Shown: positions 16,810-24,765 of the stretch, one piece after another | Numbering within the stretch: the first letter of the stretch is position 1 | How the letters are laid out: each line of letters begins with the position of its first letter | Source of the DNA: Fictibacillus phosphorivorans | GTDB lineage: Bacteria > Bacillota > Bacilli > Bacillales > Fictibacillaceae | NCBI RefSeq assembly: GCF_023715845.1 | Contig: NZ_JAMBOR010000017.1 | Location: forward strand, 18,684-82,683 | DNA length: 64,000 bases | Direction of reading: 5' to 3' | Notes under the pieces: model-generated | Told to the model about the DNA's origin: nothing | What the model saw: the letters and a program-made list of their open reading frames with translations, nothing else | Database searches by the model: none | Position numbers and translations under genes: made by a program

Positions 16810-18273
16810 TTAATAACCTCCTTCATCATTTTCGAGCGAGAGTGAGATGTATTTCAGTTCAAGAAACTCTTCTAATCCGTAAAATCCTCCTTCACGGCCG
16901 ATGCCGCTTTCCTTGATCCCGCCGAACGGAGCCTGAGGAACACTTAGCGATGTTCCGTTCACACCGATCATGCCGGAATCGAGTTCTTCAGCCATGCGGT
17001 AGACGCGGTTTACATCACGTGTGAAGAAGTAAGCGGCCAATCCATAAGGGCTGTTCTCGGTGAATTCCACAACCTCTTGTTCTTTTTGGAAAGAGAGGAT
17101 CGGAGCGACTGGACCAAAAATTTCTTCTTGTGTGAGTTTCATATCGAGCGTGACAATGCTGAGTACGGTCGGCTGGAAGAAGTAGCCGGTAGCGTCACCC
17201 GTTCGTTCGCCGCCTGTTTCCACTTTAGCTCCTTTTTCTTTCGCATCTTGAAGAAGGTGTTCCACGTTCTTGAGTGCTGCTTCGTTGACCAGAGGTCCGA
17301 TTTGTATGGGGTCTGTCCCGGGGTCAGACCCCAAGCCTACTTTTAGCTCTTTTGCTAGATTTACGATCTTTTCAGTGAGCTTTTCCTTGATTTCTCCATG
17401 GGCATAAATGACGTTTATGCCGTTACACATCTGTCCGCAGTTTTCGAACTTGTTGTCGACGATCGCTTTTGCAGCGAGATCAAGGTCCGCGTCAGGAAAG
17501 ACGATTGCCGGTGCGTTCCCGCCAAGTTCCAGCGAGATTCGTTTCACTTGATCCGCCGCGCGCTTCATGAGCTGTTTTCCGATCTCCGTTGAACCGGTAA
17601 ACGAAATCTTCTTTACGCGTCGATCTTCAAACAACGTCTCACCGATGACAGAAGCTTTACCTGTCACAAGGTTGGCAACACCTGCGGGGATACCGGTTTT
17701 CATGAGCTGTTCAAAAATGGCGATGGCGATCCTCGGTGTTTCACTCGCAGGTTTCACAACGACCGTACAGCCAGCCGCAAGAGCAGGAGCAGTTTTCCGG
17801 GCGACCATCGCGCCAGGGAAGTTCCAAGGTGTGATCAGCCCGCATACTCCAACGGGCTGTTTGATCACGGAGATGCGCTGATTTTCTTTCGAGCCCGTGA
17901 TTACTTCTCCATAAACACGTTTTCCTTCCTCGGCGTACCATCTGATGAACGTTGCACATCCTTCAATTTCACCTCGCGATTCGCTTAATGGTTTTCCTTG
18001 TTCTTCCGTTAAAATAGCCGCTAGTTCATCACGGTTTTCTAGTAAATTATCAGCCCACTTCACTAAGTACGACTCCCGTTTCTCGGGAGTGAGCTTCTTC
18101 CATGGTTTTAGAGCTTCATAGGCTGCGTTGATCGCAAGCTTCGTTTCTTTTTTACCCCCGTTCGGCACTTGATCGATGACTTCGCCAGTCGCTGGGTTCA
18201 CAACATCGATTGTCTCCGTGGTGCTGACCTTTTCGCCTTTGATCCATAGGTAGTTCAGTGTCGTCTTTTCCAT
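16810..18273 (-). CDS. NAD(P)-dependent aldehyde dehydrogenase (GabD-like)
   Basis: About 487 residues. The ATG at 18273 is used rather than that at 18279, which touches the AGGAGGT site. Conserved features are TPWNFPGAMVARK (cofactor), FTGSTEIGKQLM, LELGGNAP with the catalytic glutamate, and CGQMCNG with the catalytic cysteine, plus QEEIFGPVAP. Closest named relatives are succinate-semialdehyde and gamma-glutamyl-aminobutyraldehyde dehydrogenases. The stop lies 1 nt from the next start, so expression is coupled to the glutamine-synthetase-like gene. It would oxidise the aldehyde produced by the SDR to the acid, for example to gamma-glutamylglycine if ethanolamine is the substrate. Confidence 0.9.
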   Translation of the reverse strand: MEKTTLNYLWIKGEKVSTTETIDVVNPATGEVIDQVPNGGKKETKLAINAAYEALKPWKKLTPEKRESYLVKWADNLLENRDELAAILTEEQGKPLSESRGEIEGCATFIRWYAEEGKRVYGEVITGSKENQRISVIKQPVGVCGLITPWNFPGAMVARKTAPALAAGCTVVVKPASETPRIAIAIFEQLMKTGIPAGVANLVTGKASVIGETLFEDRRVKKISFTGSTEIGKQLMKRAADQVKRISLELGGNAPAIVFPDADLDLAAKAIVDNKFENCGQMCNGINVIYAHGEIKEKLTEKIVNLAKELKVGLGSDPGTDPIQIGPLVNEAALKNVEHLLQDAKEKGAKVETGGERTGDATGYFFQPTVLSIVTLDMKLTQEEIFGPVAPILSFQKEQEVVEFTENSPYGLAAYFFTRDVNRVYRMAEELDSGMIGVNGTSLSVPQAPFGGIKESGIGREGGFYGLEEFLELKYISLSLENDEGGY

Positions 18274-18319
18274 CTTCATACCTCCTGAAAAGATAGTTTT
18301 ATAGAGTGTCTGGCTTTAT

Positions 18320-18383
18320 GAAAAAAGACAAAAGACGCCCAAGGACATACATGATTGATGTATTTCTTAGGCGTCTTTGCCGG
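18320..18383 (-). promoter_or_regulatory. Intrinsic terminator / possible ANTAR-controlled attenuator
   Basis: Read on the minus strand, the arms AAAGACGCC (18378-18370) and GGCGTCTTT (18339-18331) form a stem, extended by an inner ATACAT/ATGTAT, and are followed by TGTCTTTTTT. It lies between the response regulator stop and the aldehyde dehydrogenase start. The 5' arm overlaps a potential small hairpin GGC-AAAGAC-GCC (18381-18370). Its six-base loop has A at position 1 and G at position 4, as in ANTAR target RNAs. Terminator confidence is high. The ANTAR element is tentative because the stem is only 3 bp and no second hairpin was found. Confidence 0.7.
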
Positions 18384-18390
18384 AATTTAT

Positions 18391-18969
18391 TTACATGTCA
18401 TTTGCGTATTTTTTCAAGATGGCATGCGCTGTGCGTTCAAGCGAGACTTGCTGTTTCATACTGAATTTCCGCATCTTCTCATACGCCGCTTGTTCGTTCA
18501 GTTTCATCACTTTCATGAGAACACCTTTAGCACGTTCAATCTGCTTTCGGGCATTCATTTTTTGCTCTTTTTGTAAAAGTTCATCCTCATATTGTGCACG
18601 TTTTTCAGCTTGGGAGAGGGCGATTTCAACGGCTGGTATCAAGTTCGCTTCAGAGATCGGTTTCACTAGATAGCCGAGCACATTCGCTTCCTTCGCTTCT
18701 TCCACAAATTCTTTTTGGCTAAAGGCAGTGAGCATGAGAATAGGAGTTTTGCTTTGTTTCTTGATGATCTTGCTTGCTTTTAACCCATCCATCTTCGGCA
18801 TCTTAATATCCATGATCATCAGATCAGGATTCAGCTGGTAAGCGAGCTCGATGGCTTTTTCACCATTATCACCTTCAGCGATTACCTCATAGCCTGCATC
18901 GGTGAGGATTTCCTTTAAGTCCATCCGCAGGATCGCTTCGTCTTCAATCACAATGATTCTTGGTTTCAA
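18391..18969 (-). CDS. ANTAR-domain response regulator (EutV/PdtaR type)
   Basis: 192 residues. An N-terminal receiver domain has the acidic pair ED at 9-10, phospho-acceptor Asp54 in MIMDIKMPKMDG, a conserved Thr/Ser near 81 and Lys in LVKPIS near 103. A linking helix (ALSQAEKRAQYEDELLQKEQ) leads to a C-terminal ANTAR RNA-binding domain, seen in RKQIERAKGVLMKVMKLNEQ and YEKMRKFSMKQ. Regulators of this kind act by binding paired hexaloop hairpins in leader RNA and preventing termination. The gene overlaps the sensor kinase by 4 nt. Its most likely target is the catabolic cluster directly downstream. Confidence 0.93.
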   Translation of the reverse strand: MKPRIIVIEDEAILRMDLKEILTDAGYEVIAEGDNGEKAIELAYQLNPDLMIMDIKMPKMDGLKASKIIKKQSKTPILMLTAFSQKEFVEEAKEANVLGYLVKPISEANLIPAVEIALSQAEKRAQYEDELLQKEQKMNARKQIERAKGVLMKVMKLNEQAAYEKMRKFSMKQQVSLERTAHAILKKYANDM

Positions 18970-20381
18970 ACGGCTTCCACCTCTTTCAACGGAAAAGTGA
19001 TGATTGCTTTTGTTCCGGAACGCGTTTTTTGGATATTGAACGTTCCGGCTAAGTCGTGACAGACGATCGTGTTTACGATATCTAGACCGAGCGATGATGG
19101 GGAAGAGGCTGAATAACCAACACCATCGTCCTCGACCACCACTTCAAAATGGCCCTGTACCTCTGAAAAATGAATATGGATATTTCCTTGAGTTCGCTGT
19201 TGAAAAGCGTGCTTCAAACCGTTTTGAATGAGTTCGTTGATGGTAAGCGCTAATGAAACGGCTACATCTGACTTCAAATACATCTCTCCGCCATGAAACG
19301 CGATGGACACTTCAGCATCAGCACACATCCGGCTTTGGATCGACATCTGGCCAATGCGCTCGATCAGCTGTTTAATCTCGACTTCATCGATCTTGGAGCT
19401 TTCGAGCAGTTCTTCGTGAACGGCCGCAATGCTGGAGATGCGATTCAGACTTTGCTGGATGCCCTCTGGACCGCCGCCGCGCTTCATCTGTAGCCGCAGA
19501 AGACTGGATACCGTTTGCAGGTTGTTTTTTACACGATGATGAATTTCCTGGATGACCGCTGATTTTACCATCAGCTGGCGTTCTTTTTCCCGTAGCTCCG
19601 TTAAGTCGCGGATTACAACAAGAATCCCTGTAATCTGCCGCTGGGTAACGAGTATGATCTGCTTCACTTCGAGCACTTTTTTTCCGACCGTTACTTCTTG
19701 CTGCAGGATACTTTCTGTTTCTTCATACACATTTTTTATAAAAGGGAGGTGATCATGGATCGATGTTCCAAGCATCTCCGTTTTGCCAGCCAGTTCTTTG
19801 ATCAGGCAACCTGCACATGAATTGTAATACAGGATTCTGCCTTTTGGATCGAGGAGCAGAAGGGATTCCTGAATCATGTTGGAAATGATGGAGTCTTGAT
19901 CGGTTAGTCCGATTAAGGTCTGACTCAACTGTTCGTTCGTTTCGGAAAGAGTTTTTACTTTATTTTCGTGTTGGACTTGTTCGCTTACGTCCTCTTCCAT
20001 GATGAGTGAACCGATCGTTTCACCCTGTTCATTTTGAATCGGGACCACACTTTGTTTCACGTATTTCGCTTCTTGCGTGATGGCGCGCATTCGTTGCATC
20101 GGCTTGCCGGTTTTATGGGTAAAAGCAACGGCGGGCTCAAAGGACGCATAAGCGTACTTTCCAACAACAGATTTTGAGTAAAGAGAAGGAGCATGGGCAG
20201 GTTTTGCTTCAGCGACGACGATCGCGTGCTTACCGTCTTTAGCTGGACAATCGATAAAAAGGTTTGCTTGGGTTAGGTCGGCAGTGAGTTGAAGGGACTT
20301 TGATTTTTCAATTATGATTTCAATATCTGAACGGGTTAGGTTGGTGTATTGCGTGCAAAGTTCTTGAATGGTCCGGTGCAT
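18966..20381 (-). CDS. Sensor histidine kinase, HisKA_2 type (EutW/PdtaS-like)
   Basis: About 471 residues from the ATG at 20381, which has an AAAGGAG site; the frame extends upstream only into a repeat. Order of domains: an N-terminal sensory domain (about 1-135), a PAS-like domain (about 170-270) containing NSCAGCLIK, then the phospho-acceptor motif EIHHRVKNNLQ near 280-290 (HisKA_2), and an HATPase domain with NELIQNGLKHAF and DDGVGY. There are no membrane segments, so it senses a cytosolic signal, plausibly ethanolamine or a derivative. It partners the overlapping ANTAR response regulator. The cysteine pair in NSCAGC and a further cysteine at CPAK are possible sensory residues. Confidence 0.9.
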   Translation of the reverse strand: MHRTIQELCTQYTNLTRSDIEIIIEKSKSLQLTADLTQANLFIDCPAKDGKHAIVVAEAKPAHAPSLYSKSVVGKYAYASFEPAVAFTHKTGKPMQRMRAITQEAKYVKQSVVPIQNEQGETIGSLIMEEDVSEQVQHENKVKTLSETNEQLSQTLIGLTDQDSIISNMIQESLLLLDPKGRILYYNSCAGCLIKELAGKTEMLGTSIHDHLPFIKNVYEETESILQQEVTVGKKVLEVKQIILVTQRQITGILVVIRDLTELREKERQLMVKSAVIQEIHHRVKNNLQTVSSLLRLQMKRGGGPEGIQQSLNRISSIAAVHEELLESSKIDEVEIKQLIERIGQMSIQSRMCADAEVSIAFHGGEMYLKSDVAVSLALTINELIQNGLKHAFQQRTQGNIHIHFSEVQGHFEVVVEDDGVGYSASSPSSLGLDIVNTIVCHDLAGTFNIQKTRSGTKAIITFPLKEVEAV

Positions 20382-20451
20382 GGCTGTCTCCTTTCTCACG
20401 CATTTATGAAGGTTGACTCTTGTTTTAAAAGGTTGCTCCGATAGTAGGTTG

Positions 20452-20577
20452 ATCTCCGCTCCAGATGCTCGCTTTCCGCGGGGCGTGCGGTGAGCCTCCT
20501 GCCGCTTTGCGCCTTTAGCAGTCTCCATCTGACCGCTCGTCCCGCAGGAGTTTCGCATCTTCCGCTCCATCAACTTG
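20452..20577 (-). repeat. GC-rich palindromic intergenic repeat, copy 1
   Basis: A GC-rich element (CTCCGCTCCAGATGCTCGC at one end, TTCCGCTCCATCAAC at the other) containing GCGGGGCGTGCGGTGAGCCT and CCGCTCGTCCCGCAGG. The same element, in the opposite orientation, follows the PTS gene at 26738-26857. Similar imperfect palindromes are common between genes of Bacillaceae. It fills most of the gap 20382-20766 between the kinase and the M20 gene; the rest (20578-20766) shows nothing recognisable. Confidence 0.75.
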
Positions 20578-20766
20578 CAAGTGGCATTTTTAAAAAAGAA
20601 AAACATCCAAAAGTCTAAAATCTCCTAGAAAATAACCTATTAAAAAACAAAAAGAGGCGGCACAAATACTCCCGCTCCTTGCAGGAATACCCATCCATAG
20701 CCCCTTTGCTTACGTACTGTTCACTTATAAACTGATTCTAAAATAATGTTAATATTCTGTCAATAA

Positions 20767-21969
20767 TTAAACATTTCCAGAACGTGTTTTGGTCTCACTG
20801 TTTAAATAGTGAACGGCGGCTTCACACATGACGGAGACCCCGGTTGTTAGGGCATCTTCTTCAAAGAGGACACCGGCATGGTGCAGTGAAAGTTTGGATG
20901 CTTCCGATTCATTATGTGTCCCTAATCGAAAGAGAACGCCAGGCACTTGTTCGGCGTAGAACGAAAAGTCTTCAGAGCCTAAAGACGGGTTTTCGAGATA
21001 GACGAGGCTGTCTTCTCCGAGCGTTTCTGTTACAACCCGATCAATGAGTTCAACCATCGAGTCGTCGCTGATCAGCGGGGGAGTGGCCATCGTGTAGGAC
21101 ACTTCAGCCTCGCCGTTCATGCTCTCGGCTGTTTTAGTAACCACCCGGTTAATGATGTCGGGCATCCTTTTTTGTAAGTCAGGGCTTACAGTACGAATCA
21201 TGCCTGATAGTTGCACACTTGATGGAATTACGTTCGGTGCTGTACCGCCGTTTATTTTTCCGATGGTCAGAACGGCAGGGTCGGTAGGGGCAACCTCACG
21301 TGAAATAACGGTTTGCAAGGTCGAAACCACTTGTCCGGCTATGACGATCGGATCGACACATTTATGCGGATGAGCAGCGTGACCTGCTTTTCCGTGAATC
21401 GTAATCTCAATAAAAACTGCAGCGGCGGTGATCGGCCCTTTTCTTATCCCAATTTTTCCAGCAGGAAGGTCCGGCCAACAGTGCAGGGCAACGATCGCAT
21501 CCACATCGGGATTTGTCAGCACTCCTTTTTCGATCATTTTTTTAGCGCCTGTTAATTTCTCTTCACCAGGCTGGAAGATGAGTTTGATGGTTCCGTTGAT
21601 CAAATGGCGGTGCTGGTTAAGAAGAATTGCTGCACCAAGAAGGATGGAAGTGTGAAAATCATGTCCGCAAGCATGCATGACGCCAGGATTTTTGGAGCTG
21701 AATTTGAGATTGGTTTGTTCTTGGATCGGAAGGGCGTCCATATCGGCCCGAAGTGCGATGGTTCTGCCAGGTGTGTCTCCTTTAATGAGTCCGACAACAC
21801 CTGTTTCAGCTACATTTCTTAACACCTCGATGTTGTTTTCTTCTAAAATGTCTGCAACAAAATCAGCAGTTTGGAATTCGTTAAAACTCAGTTCTGGAAA
21901 TTGATGCAGGTGACGGCGGTATTCGATGATTCGGTGTTTGATGGATTCTGCCAACTGTAAAAAAGACAC
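20767..21969 (-). CDS. M20D-family amidohydrolase
   Basis: 400 residues, cytosolic metallo-amidohydrolase. The metal-binding motifs are RADMDALPI (74-82), HACGHDFHT (99-107), FQPGEE near 131-136 and LHCWPDLPAGKIG, with a dimerisation domain ITIHGKAGHAAHPH near 190. Relatives include N-acyl-amino-acid deacylases, hippurate hydrolase and IAA-amino-acid hydrolases. The gene starts behind an AGGAGGG site just downstream of a strong hairpin. It lies upstream of the sensor kinase on the same strand. A role in cleaving gamma-glutamyl- or acyl-amino acids from the downstream pathway is possible but speculative. Confidence 0.88.
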   Translation of the reverse strand: MSFLQLAESIKHRIIEYRRHLHQFPELSFNEFQTADFVADILEENNIEVLRNVAETGVVGLIKGDTPGRTIALRADMDALPIQEQTNLKFSSKNPGVMHACGHDFHTSILLGAAILLNQHRHLINGTIKLIFQPGEEKLTGAKKMIEKGVLTNPDVDAIVALHCWPDLPAGKIGIRKGPITAAAVFIEITIHGKAGHAAHPHKCVDPIVIAGQVVSTLQTVISREVAPTDPAVLTIGKINGGTAPNVIPSSVQLSGMIRTVSPDLQKRMPDIINRVVTKTAESMNGEAEVSYTMATPPLISDDSMVELIDRVVTETLGEDSLVYLENPSLGSEDFSFYAEQVPGVLFRLGTHNESEASKLSLHHAGVLFEEDALTTGVSVMCEAAVHYLNSETKTRSGNV

Positions 21970-21985
21970 GGTTTATCCCTCCTGA

Positions 21986-22044
21986 ACAAAAAAGGAGCTG
22001 CCATCTATACCCGACCCGGAGTATAGCAATGGAAAGCTCCTTTG
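21986..22044 (-). terminator. Terminator between pssA and the M20 gene
   Basis: Arms AAAGGAGCT (21992-22000) and AGCTCCTTT (22036-22044) are supported by inner CCAT/ATGG and ATAC/GTAT pairs and followed on the minus strand by a run of T. It ends pssA transcription about 50 nt after its stop. It also lies directly ahead of the M20 ribosome binding site, so it could act as a leader attenuator. Confidence 0.8.
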
Positions 22045-22097
22045 CTGATTGTATTTACTTTTTCATAAATGTATCGGATGTTGAATGATTCGTCAAT

Positions 22098-22826
22098 TTA
22101 AAACCTTCTTCTCTTGTTACGAGGCTTCCGTTTTCTTCTTCTCATGATCTTGATCTCTTTTACTTTAATGAACCTTACACTGATAAATAAAATATACGTT
22201 ATAAGTGCGACATAAAAGAAAATCGGTACACTTTCGAACTTGTTCCTAGCAACCAGATAGAACATATAGAATAAAAACAGCGTGATGATCGTTCCGTATC
22301 TTGGGAGTGGAATGTCCTTTAAACTCGGAATCTTAATGGTGCTGACCATCATTACAGCTACTCCGTAAAAGATTAAGACGAAAATCCATAGCGGAATCAG
22401 GTTTACAAAAAAGACTAAGAAAACCACGATACCACCAGCTGGCGGAATCGGTATGCCTCTAAAGTATTTCATGGATTCATTGGGGTCCGTAATGTTGAAA
22501 CGAGCTAGACGAAAAGCGCCAAATAGCGGGAATAAGCCTGCTAGAACGTAACCCCACATGCCTAAATCAGCAAAATAGGAGTTTGCCGCGATAAAGGCTG
22601 GAGCCACCCCGAATGAAACCACATCTGCCAAAGAATCGAGTTCCTTGCCGAGATTTCCGGAAACACCGAGAATCCGGGCTGCTCTCCCGTCAACGGCATC
22701 GAGCATCATCGCGATAAAAATAAGCATCGCTGCATTTCGAAAGTCGCCATGTGCGGCATATCCTATGGAAAGAAAACCGCAGAACAAGTTCCCTAAAGTT
22801 AGTAGATTCGGAATATGTTTTATCAT
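22098..22826 (-). CDS. pssA: CDP-diacylglycerol--serine O-phosphatidyltransferase
   Basis: 242 residues, integral membrane CDP-alcohol phosphatidyltransferase. The signature DGRAARILGVSGNLGKELD followed by SLAD matches DGxxARx8GxxxDxxxD, starting near residue 45. Several hydrophobic segments follow. A strongly basic arginine/lysine-rich C-terminal tail ends the protein. It makes phosphatidylserine from CDP-diacylglycerol and serine, the precursor of phosphatidylethanolamine. No psd gene is adjacent. It sits upstream of the ethanolamine-type cluster, though a terminator separates them. Confidence 0.9.
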   Translation of the reverse strand: MIKHIPNLLTLGNLFCGFLSIGYAAHGDFRNAAMLIFIAMMLDAVDGRAARILGVSGNLGKELDSLADVVSFGVAPAFIAANSYFADLGMWGYVLAGLFPLFGAFRLARFNITDPNESMKYFRGIPIPPAGGIVVFLVFFVNLIPLWIFVLIFYGVAVMMVSTIKIPSLKDIPLPRYGTIITLFLFYMFYLVARNKFESVPIFFYVALITYILFISVRFIKVKEIKIMRRRKRKPRNKRRRF

Positions 22827-22968
22827 TGTACACGTCCTTAAAAAGTAGGTAATCTATTTATATAATAATCCATTTTTTATCAAAACGTTAATTTTTTTGT
22901 TAAATGCTTATCATAACAGAGTTTTGAAGGTGAGAAAAGGCGACGGGTATTCATCTGATTCTAAAAGC

Positions 22969-23010
22969 AAGTCCGCTAGTTCCTAATTTCTTAAGGAAAC
23001 TAGCGGACTT
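22969..23010. terminator. Terminator hairpin
   Basis: A 13-bp stem AAGTCCGCTAGTT pairs with AACTAGCGGACTT around a 16-nt loop, 15 nt beyond the stop of the minus-strand gene at 23025. The T tract is better on the plus strand (TTTTCT), but it most likely serves the minus-strand gene. Confidence 0.7.
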
Positions 23011-23024
23011 TTCTATGATAGGGA

Positions 23025-23687
23025 TTATGGTGTTTTAAGAGCAATCATCTGGACAATCGCCCGTCCATCGCCACGGAACGTATTCTCCTTACATTTCATC
23101 TGTGTGGAGCCCCCAGCATCCAAGAAGATTCCGTCCACAACAGTCCCGGAGCCAACGAGATACTTCACAGCCCCACGAAATGCTTTTGCTGTGCAAGCTT
23201 CTTCGGAGATCACAAGCCAGATGTTAAAACCACTGTTCCATACGAGGCCGGTCCTGTATGTGCTTCCTTTCAGGTCAGGTATACCTTGAGCAATAGCGAT
23301 CTTTTCCCAATTAGCGTCATCTTTTAGGCTCATACTAATTCCGCCCTGTGCCCAATAATTGTTACGGTTTGATACTTTCAATTCCGCTGCACTTCTCACT
23401 ACTTGAACGCTGTACACACCAGCCGATTTATCCCATACGAGCGTCCCGCGAGCGTATTTTTCATTGTACCACCCTGATCCATATCCGCCTTTGGCTCCAC
23501 AAGCTGGGATATCGTTGTTCACTGCAATAGAGAGTAGTTGACCACTGTAGAAGTATCCGCCGTTAATTCCAGAATCTGTTCCGGATCCGATGTTCTTGTT
23601 GATCTCTTTTAAGATGATGTTATTCGGGGATGTTTTGATTACAGACAGTCTAGGTCCGCGTGGTTCCGTGTACGTATAGTTGCTCAT
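23025..23687 (-). CDS. Phosphodiester glycosidase (NAGPA-like) family protein
   Basis: About 220 residues from the ATG at 23687, which follows a GGAGGT site. The segments SGINGGYFYSG and DGIFLDAGGSTQMKC resemble the PF09992 phosphodiester glycosidase / exopolysaccharide N-acetylglucosamine 1-phosphodiester family, where the Asn and Asp of these motifs form the active site. Unlike many relatives it has no signal peptide or membrane anchor at this start. It is transcribed alone, with terminators at both sides. The family assignment rests on these two motifs, so it is moderate; the substrate is unknown. Confidence 0.65.
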   Translation of the reverse strand: MSNYTYTEPRGPRLSVIKTSPNNIILKEINKNIGSGTDSGINGGYFYSGQLLSIAVNNDIPACGAKGGYGSGWYNEKYARGTLVWDKSAGVYSVQVVRSAAELKVSNRNNYWAQGGISMSLKDDANWEKIAIAQGIPDLKGSTYRTGLVWNSGFNIWLVISEEACTAKAFRGAVKYLVGSGTVVDGIFLDAGGSTQMKCKENTFRGDGRAIVQMIALKTP

Positions 23688-23820
23688 CGTTTTATACCTC
23701 CATGATTTTAATAGGTAAAACATGACCTTATATACGACAATAAACCGAATACCATCTATCTTCTTTCTAACCCTGTCTGTTTCCTACCTGTTTCGGAATA
23801 AAGTAGTTCGTAAAATGTAA

Positions 23821-23854
23821 AAGAAGGAACTGGCTCAAAAACCAGTCCCTTCTT
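23821..23854 (-). terminator. Terminator after the RpiR-type regulator
   Basis: AAGAAGG-ACTGG pairs with CCAGT-CCTTCTT with one mismatch and an 8-10 nt loop, followed on the minus strand by TTTTACATTTT. It overlaps the last codon of the regulator gene by two bases. Confidence 0.75.
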
Positions 23855-24599
23855 ATTTAACACTTTTTTTCAAATAGCTCTCAAACAGCAGATCGATCAG
23901 CAGCATCAATGTGGATCTTGCGGTAATATCATAGCCGGCAAACTGCACGCGGCCTACCGTCATGCTTAGATTCGTCTTCACCATCTTGCCTAGCGTGGAA
24001 TCGGACGAGTTTGTGATCGCGGCAGTGTCAACAACCTTATACGATAGCTTTTCCGCGGCCTGCACCAGCGTTTTCGTTTCACCGCTTGATGAGATGAAGA
24101 ACACAAGATCGTTCGGCTCTACCATATTCGGCATCAGGTCGATCATGTGTGATTCATACGTATAGTGGGTCTGTTTGTTCGTCTGCATCAATAGCTTGCT
24201 GAAATATTCGGCGATCATCTTAGACAAACCGACTCCGACCACGATGACCCGTTTCGCGTTCACCATTTTCTCACTTAACTTTTCCAGTTCGGCCGTCGGA
24301 ATCGTTTCAAAAGCTGAGACGAACTCTTCTTTATAGCGGTCGACAGGGTTGTCATCGAGGAGTAATTGCTGGCTCTCGATCGTCCTCAGAATATATTTCA
24401 GCTCCGAAAAGCCTTCTAATCCGAGTTTATGAGACATCCTGACGATCGTCGTGGTGCTCACATTGTTTACTTTTGCGATCTCGGTCAGAGAGTGTTTCTT
24501 CGCCTCCTCTAAATTTCCATCAATATAATAAAGCACTTGTTTTTCCGTTGGTGTGAGTTCCGCGAGACTGCTGCCGAACTGATCTAAGACTTTCCCCAT
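23853..24599 (-). CDS. MurR/RpiR-family transcriptional regulator
   Basis: About 248 residues from the ATG at 24599 (AGAGGAAG site). An N-terminal HTH_6 domain has LTPTEKQVLYYIDGN and VSTTTIVRMSHKLGLEGFSE. The C-terminal SIS domain has VIVVGVGLSKMIAEYFSKLL and VFFISSSGETKTLVQAAE and would bind a sugar phosphate. It is divergent from the PTS/mannosidase operon, and palindromes lie in the shared 166-nt gap. It most likely represses or activates that operon in response to mannose 6-phosphate, a phosphorylated mannosylglycerate, or a similar ligand. Confidence 0.9.
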   Translation of the reverse strand: MGKVLDQFGSSLAELTPTEKQVLYYIDGNLEEAKKHSLTEIAKVNNVSTTTIVRMSHKLGLEGFSELKYILRTIESQQLLLDDNPVDRYKEEFVSAFETIPTAELEKLSEKMVNAKRVIVVGVGLSKMIAEYFSKLLMQTNKQTHYTYESHMIDLMPNMVEPNDLVFFISSSGETKTLVQAAEKLSYKVVDTAAITNSSDSTLGKMVKTNLSMTVGRVQFAGYDITARSTLMLLIDLLFESYLKKSVK

Positions 24600-24655
24600 T
24601 CGTAACTTCCTCTTTTCCGCACATGTCTTTCCTCTAGTATAGCCCATTTTTTATT

Positions 24656-24682
24656 CTGTACAAATGTACAGCGACTGTACAG
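24656..24682. promoter_or_regulatory. Tandem palindromes, candidate RpiR operator
   Basis: CTGTACA-AA-TGTACAG (24656-24671) is a perfect interrupted palindrome. Three bases later comes a second palindrome CTGTACAG (24675-24682). The two lie in the divergent promoter region between the RpiR regulator and the PTS gene, where an operator is expected. Confidence 0.7.
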
Positions 24683-24765
24683 AGATACCGCTTACTTTTG
24701 TGTTAAAACATAAGTATAGGAAGTTGGAAGTGCTTTCATACTAAAGAAAGATAGGAGTGAATGTC

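Noticed and set aside
18391..18480. First ANTAR hairpin (P1) at the end of the response regulator gene
   Set aside because: Candidates such as a loop around AAATGA have G in the wrong position and no supporting stem, so I did not list a complete ANTAR element.
20382..20606. N-terminal extension of the sensor kinase into 20606
   Set aside because: The extra codons fall in the GC-rich intergenic repeat and the start at 20381 has a good ribosome binding site.
23025..23687. Phage tail or lysis protein
   Set aside because: No phage genes lie nearby and the two visible motifs fit a phosphodiester glycosidase fold better.
24721..24745. cre site near GTGCTTTCATAC before the first PTS gene
   Set aside because: The central CG of a catabolite-responsive element is missing.
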